A stretch of DNA of 64,000 nucleotides from Rhodanobacter ginsengisoli (GTDB lineage: Bacteria; Pseudomonadota; Gammaproteobacteria; Xanthomonadales; Rhodanobacteraceae). Positions 59,918 to 64,000 of this stretch are shown one piece after another (the first letter of the stretch is position 1; each line of letters opens with the position of its first letter). The notes under the pieces were generated by a model, which made no database searches, was not told the DNA's origin, and worked only from the letters and a program-made list of their open reading frames with translations. The stretch is from contig NZ_JBHSNF010000001.1 in the NCBI RefSeq assembly GCF_042657065.1, positions 62,001 through 126,000 on the forward strand, read 5' to 3'. Made by a program: the position numbers and the translations under genes.

Positions 59918-60598
59918 TCATGCGCTTGCCTGCGTCGGCTCCGTCGGCGGCAGATGGCCGGTCTTGACGAAGATGACGCAGCCCTGCTCGCTGAATGGCT
60001 GGTGGGCGCTCAAGTGCGGGCTGCGTATCCAGGTGCCGGCGGGGTAGGTGCCGAAGTCGTCTTCGAAGACACCCTCGATCACATAGATTTCCTCGCCGCC
60101 GTAATGGCGATGGGGCTGGAATCGTGTTCCTGCCGCCCAACGCACCAGGGCGGTGTGCCGGGTGCCGAACTCGGACAGCGGCAGCACCGACAGACCCGGC
60201 ACCAGTCCGGGCGACCAGGATGCCCGCGCTGTATCCACCACCACGCGTTCGCTGTCGGCTGGATCCAGATGGCGCAGTTTCACCAGCAGGGTGCAGCCGG
60301 TTTCGGAATACGGGGCGTGCAACGATCCCGGCGGATTCTTCAGGTAGGTGCCTGGCCCGTAGCTGCCGTGCTCGTCACCAAGCAAGCCATCCAGGACCAG
60401 GATCTCCTCGCCCAGCTGATGCAGGTGCGTGGCAAAGCGGCTGCCCGGGGCGTAGCGCACGATCGAGGTGGCGCGCGCCACTTCGGCGCCATCGCGCTCG
60501 AGCATCTTTCGCTGGATGCCCGCGGCCGGGGAATCCACCCAGGGCAGGTCGAGTGACTGCACCACGACACGCTGGTCCAGCGCTGCATTGATCTTCAT
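59918..60598 (-). CDS. Two-domain cupin protein (ChrR-like)
   Basis: A 226-residue protein with two cupin barrels. The first carries THLHQLGEEILVLDG with LLGDEHGSYGPGTYLKNPPG, the second PHRHYGGEEIYVIEG with FEDDFGTYPAGTWIRSPH. Both keep the His-x-His-x5-Glu metal pattern. This resembles anti-sigma factor ChrR-type cupins without the zinc N-domain, or a metal-binding sugar/quinone enzyme. ATG 60598 (MKINAALDQRVVVQSLDLP) is used; the longer open frame upstream belongs to the shadow of propeller gene 3. It lies between two propeller genes on the same strand. Confidence 0.82.
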   Translation of the reverse strand: MKINAALDQRVVVQSLDLPWVDSPAAGIQRKMLERDGAEVARATSIVRYAPGSRFATHLHQLGEEILVLDGLLGDEHGSYGPGTYLKNPPGSLHAPYSETGCTLLVKLRHLDPADSERVVVDTARASWSPGLVPGLSVLPLSEFGTRHTALVRWAAGTRFQPHRHYGGEEIYVIEGVFEDDFGTYPAGTWIRSPHLSAHQPFSEQGCVIFVKTGHLPPTEPTQASA

Positions 60599-60749
60599 GT
60601 CTTTCGGTTGGCTACGTACGGGTTGGCAGGCAGCATGAAAAGGGCACGCCATCACGTCAAGCGGGTCGGTTCCCGATGCTGCAAGACCGTGCGCGGCGCG
60701 GTGCGCGAGCCGGTCGCGGATCCTCATGGCATTGATGTGAGGACCGTTG

Positions 60750-60781
60750 TTCTCCCCGGAGCGAAGTGACTCCGGGGAGAA
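60750..60781. terminator. Perfect hairpin after propeller gene 3
   Basis: TTCTCCCCGGAG (60750-60761) pairs with CTCCGGGGAGAA (60770-60781) around eight bases. It follows the minus-strand stop of propeller gene 3 at 60805 and precedes the cupin gene. The tail (CAACGG) is not T-rich, so termination is uncertain. Confidence 0.55.
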
Positions 60782-60804
60782 CCGGCGGGGCGGCTGCCAA
60801 AACC

Positions 60805-63800
60805 TCAGTCGCGCTCCATTCCGCGCATCAGCGCTTCCAGCCCTTCCTTGCCGCCACCGGATTCGCCGTCCTGTTCGGGCATCGTTGCCGGCACGCTGAT
60901 CTCCTTCAGCCGATGCGCCTTCAGCGCGGCATTGGCCTCGACCAGCGCGCCGCGCTGGAAATCGGCGAACGCCTTCTGCACGTCGCCCAGTTCGCGGGTC
61001 AGCGTGTCGATGTAGCTCATCTGGTAGTCGGTGGGACGACCCTCGTACGACATGATCGCGCCGTACAGCTGGTCGGTGTGCTCGCGCAGGCGCTCCTCGC
61101 CGGTGATCGCGCCGCCCTCGGTAGTGGCCACGATCTTCTTGCGGATCGCGTTGGCCTCGTCGCTGAGGCTGGCCAGCTGCTTGCGGGTGGCATCCTTTGC
61201 CGGCAGCGAGGCAGCTTCGGCATCCGCCGCTGCACGCACCGCGTTGATCCGCGCGACCAGGTCGCTCATGTCGCCGAACAGCCGCTTGACCCGCGTGGCC
61301 GCATCGAACTGGGCCTGCCGGTCGGCGACCGAGAAGGTGTCGCGCCGGTCCAGCTCCACCGTGAGCCGGGTCTGGAACACGTCCTTGCCCTTGGTCATGC
61401 GCACCGTGTAGATGCCGGGCACCACGCGCGGACCGATCACCGAATTGCCGGCGATCTGCGCGGCGGGCGGCACCCGCGGCGCGCTGGTCTGCATCGACCA
61501 TTGCACCCGGTTGATGCCGCGCCGCACGCTGGCCGGCAGCGTGTCGATCAGCTTGCCCTGGCTGTCCAGCACCTCGATGGTCAGCTTGCCGAACAGATGG
61601 CGGCTGCGCTGGTAGTAGGTGATCACGGCGCCGTTGGTCGGGTTCGGGCCGACGAACGCGGCGTCGCCACCGGGCCAGCCGCCGTAGGCCTGGATGCGCT
61701 GCTGGACGGGTTGCGAGGGCAGGAAGGTCGCCTCGCTGTCCAACACCTTCGCATCCATCGCGCGCAGCGGCGTGATGTCGTCCACGATCCAGATGCCGCG
61801 GCCGTGGGTGGCCAGCACCAGCGCGGCGTCGCGCTGCTGGAACGCGATGTCGCGCACCGCCACGGCGGGGAAGTCGCCGCCCTTGAACTGCGCCCAGTGC
61901 GTGCCGCCGTCGATCGAGATCCACAGCCCGAATTCGGTGCCGGCGTAGAGCAGGTTCGGCTTGAGCGGATCCTGCCGGACCACGTGCACGTAGCCGCGCA
62001 GGCCCTTGTCCTGCTTCGGCGTCACCAGCGCGGTCCACGACTTGCCGAAGTCGGTGGTCTTGTAGATGTACGGCGCCATGTCGCCGAAGCTGTGCCGGTC
62101 GAACGCGACGTAGGCGGTGCCGGCATCGACGTTGTCGGCCTGCACCCAGGACACCCACTCGCCCGCGGGCAGGCCGCGGATGTTGTGCACCACGTTGCTC
62201 CAGTGCCTGCCGTCGTCGCGGGTCAGCTGCAGGTTGCCGTCGTCGGTGCCGACCCAGATCAGCCCGGCCTGCCGCGGCGACTCGCTGATCGAATAGATCG
62301 TGGTGTAGGTCTCGGCGTAGGAGTTGTCCACGGTGACCCCGCCGGACTTCTCCTGCTGCTGTTTCTTCGGGTCGTTGGTGGTGAGGTCGGGCGAGATGCG
62401 ATCCCAGCTCTGGCCGTGATCGCGCGAGCGGAACAGGAACTGCGCGCCCATGTAGATCGTGCCCTTCTCGTGCGGGCTCAGTGCGATCGGGGTGTTCCAG
62501 TTCCAGCGCAGCTTCTCGTGGTAGTTCGGCCTGGGCTGGATGTCGCGCGCCTCGTGCGTGTGCCGGTTCACGCGGGTGACGGTGCCGCCCTGGGTCTCCA
62601 TGTAGATGTAGTCCGGGTCGGCCGGGTCGTCGAACATCCAGAAGCCGTCGCCGCCGCAGAAGTTCTCCCACTGCGCGTTGGCGATGCCGCCGGGATAGGC
62701 CGAGTCGCCGACCCAGCAGGCGTTGTCCTGCAGGCCGCCGTAGACCCGGTAGGGGTCGGCGTTGTCCACGCTCACATGATAGAACTGCGACACCGGCAGG
62801 TTGTTGGCCTTCCACCATTTGTTGCCGCCGTCCTGCGAGTACCACAGGCCGCCGTCGTCGCCCACGATGATCCGTTTCGTGTTGCGCGGATCGATCCACA
62901 CCACGTGCGAGTCGCCGTGGCTGCCGCCGCCGACGTTGGCGAAGCTCTTGCCGCCGTCGAGGCTCTGGATCAGGTTGAGGTCGGGCTTGAACACGCGCTC
63001 CGGGTCGGTCGGGTCGACAATGAGATTGGCGAAGTAGAACGGCCGCCACACCATCAGCTGGCTCTTGTCGCGCGCCTGCCAGGTCTTGCCGCCGTCATCG
63101 GAGCGGTACAGCGCGGAGTTCGTCGATTCGACCAGGCTGTAGACGATCGAGGGGTTCGAAGGCGCCACCGCCACCGCGATGCGGCCGAACGGCTTGGTCG
63201 GGAAGCCCTTGTTGGCGCTGCTGGTGATCTCGGTCCACGACTTGCCGCCGTCGCCGGAGCGGAACAGCCCGCTGGCCGAGGGTGTGGTGGGCGATTCGCC
63301 GCCGGAGCGGAAGGTCCAGCCCTTGCGCCGGAAATCCCACATGCCGGCGAACAGCACGTTCGGGTCCTTCGGATCCATCGCCACCGAGGCGCAACCGGTC
63401 GACAGGTTGCGCCCCTTCAGTACCAGCTTCCACGACTTGCCGCCATCGCTGGTCTTGTACAGGCCGCGATCGGCCGAATCGCTCCACAGCTTGCCCGGCA
63501 CGCAGGCGTACACGGTGTTGCCGTCGTGCGGGTCGATCGCGATCTTCGCGATGCGCTCGGAATGCTTCAGGCCCATGTTCGACCAGCTCTCGCCGCCGTC
63601 GGTGGACTTGTAGATGCCGTCGCCGATCGACACCGTGTTGCGTGTCCACGACTCGCCGGTACCGACCCACACGGTGTCGTGCCGGGTCGGGTCGATGGCG
63701 ATGTCGCCGATCGACTGCACCGGTTGCTTGTCGAACACCGGCTTGAACGTGGTGCCGCCGTCACTGGACTTCCATACGCCGCCGCTGGCCGCGCCGACGT

Positions 63801-64000
63801 AGATCAGCAGCTTGCCGTCCTTCTCCGGCATCGCCGCCAGCGCGGCGATGCGCCCGCTCATCGTGGCCGAGCCGATATTGCGGGCGCCGAGACCGGAGAT
63901 CGCGCCGGCATCGAAACGGGCGGGAGCGGCTTTGGGCTGCGCCGGTGCGGCGCTGCAGACGCCGGCGGCAAGTATCAGGCCGAGGGCGAGGGCGAGGATC
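60805..64000 (-). CDS. Large secreted BNR/sortilin-type beta-propeller protein 3 (N-terminus beyond window)
   Basis: At least 1064 residues. The start lies past the right edge, but the last part of a signal peptide is visible (LALALGLILAAGVCSAA), then GLGARNIGSATMSGRIAALA. Asp-box repeats (VWKSSDGGTTFKPVF, IYKSTDGGESWSNMG, LYKTSDGGKSWKLVL) continue to LVLATHGRGIWIVDD. An Ig-like stretch and a helical C-terminus rich in Glu, Lys and Arg follow. The three window paralogues share layout, and 2 and 3 look closest. The codon-level similarity of the HGRG region (48451-48490 versus 61786-61824) is very high. Confidence 0.85.
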   Translation of the reverse strand, partial: ILALALGLILAAGVCSAAPAQPKAAPARFDAGAISGLGARNIGSATMSGRIAALAAMPEKDGKLLIYVGAASGGVWKSSDGGTTFKPVFDKQPVQSIGDIAIDPTRHDTVWVGTGESWTRNTVSIGDGIYKSTDGGESWSNMGLKHSERIAKIAIDPHDGNTVYACVPGKLWSDSADRGLYKTSDGGKSWKLVLKGRNLSTGCASVAMDPKDPNVLFAGMWDFRRKGWTFRSGGESPTTPSASGLFRSGDGGKSWTEITSSANKGFPTKPFGRIAVAVAPSNPSIVYSLVESTNSALYRSDDGGKTWQARDKSQLMVWRPFYFANLIVDPTDPERVFKPDLNLIQSLDGGKSFANVGGGSHGDSHVVWIDPRNTKRIIVGDDGGLWYSQDGGNKWWKANNLPVSQFYHVSVDNADPYRVYGGLQDNACWVGDSAYPGGIANAQWENFCGGDGFWMFDDPADPDYIYMETQGGTVTRVNRHTHEARDIQPRPNYHEKLRWNWNTPIALSPHEKGTIYMGAQFLFRSRDHGQSWDRISPDLTTNDPKKQQQEKSGGVTVDNSYAETYTTIYSISESPRQAGLIWVGTDDGNLQLTRDDGRHWSNVVHNIRGLPAGEWVSWVQADNVDAGTAYVAFDRHSFGDMAPYIYKTTDFGKSWTALVTPKQDKGLRGYVHVVRQDPLKPNLLYAGTEFGLWISIDGGTHWAQFKGGDFPAVAVRDIAFQQRDAALVLATHGRGIWIVDDITPLRAMDAKVLDSEATFLPSQPVQQRIQAYGGWPGGDAAFVGPNPTNGAVITYYQRSRHLFGKLTIEVLDSQGKLIDTLPASVRRGINRVQWSMQTSAPRVPPAAQIAGNSVIGPRVVPGIYTVRMTKGKDVFQTRLTVELDRRDTFSVADRQAQFDAATRVKRLFGDMSDLVARINAVRAAADAEAASLPAKDATRKQLASLSDEANAIRKKIVATTEGGAITGEERLREHTDQLYGAIMSYEGRPTDYQMSYIDTLTRELGDVQKAFADFQRGALVEANAALKAHRLKEISVPATMPEQDGESGGGKEGLEALMRGMERD

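Noticed and set aside
60599..63049. Extended N-terminal frame of the cupin gene reaching to 63049
   Set aside because: This is the shadow of propeller gene 3 in another frame. The cupin family start fits ATG 60598.

Overview
The window reads as chromosomal DNA of a high-GC gammaproteobacterium of the Xanthomonadales type, most like Rhodanobacteraceae (Rhodanobacter, Dyella, Frateuria). This is an inference from the dense GC-ending codon use, the order rsmB-fmt-def / lysM-dprA-topA-tsaC, the protein family content and the style of intergenic repeats. No marker such as rRNA is present to fix the genus. About 52 protein genes are supported. No tRNA, rRNA, CRISPR array, integrase or insertion sequence was found.

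Layout. (1) 1-5.6 kb: surface polysaccharide genes, with two family-2 glycosyltransferases, a family-4 glycosyltransferase, a Wzy/WaaL-like O-antigen ligase-polymerase and an ArnT/PMT-like lipid-linked sugar transferase. (2) 5.7-26.9 kb: mostly housekeeping genes (rsmB, fmt, def, a LysM protein, dprA, topA, tsaC, an orphan AMP-ligase, purD, a lipoprotein, a GDSL autotransporter esterase, tex, an RDD protein, mnmG), plus a regulator divergent from a small secreted protein at 22.8-23.9 kb. (3) 26.9-27.8 kb: a compact locus with two sigma-54-like -24/-12 elements on the + strand, five consecutive hairpins, and two tiny divergent ORFs. I consider this the most interesting unexplained spot. (4) 27.8-35.3 kb: pepN, an aldose epimerase, a serine/threonine dehydratase-like enzyme, a sterol-desaturase-family protein, a DMT permease and tag.

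(5) 35.3-42.2 kb: a LysR regulator divergent from six co-directional catabolic genes: ACAD10/11-type acyl-CoA dehydrogenase, APH-like kinase, histidine phosphatase, two SDRs and a medium-chain oxidoreductase. By analogy with LvaA/LvaC and ACAD10/11, this looks like a 4-hydroxyacyl-CoA (gamma-hydroxy acid or lactone) pathway that works through a phosphorylated intermediate. (6) 42.2-47.5 kb: accessory region with a lower-GC unknown gene, two same-orientation copies of a hairpin-rich repeat flanking an NmrA/LysR pair, an aldo/keto reductase and an unknown gene. (7) 47.5-64 kb: three very large secreted BNR/sortilin-type beta-propeller proteins (the last truncated by the window edge). Between them lie a two-HTH regulator with a small propeller protein, a GST/DUF899/DUF2182 set, an exported methyltransferase-like protein and a double cupin.

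Start sites were chosen by Shine-Dalgarno match and family alignment from memory. Function calls rest on motifs read by eye, and no database search was run.
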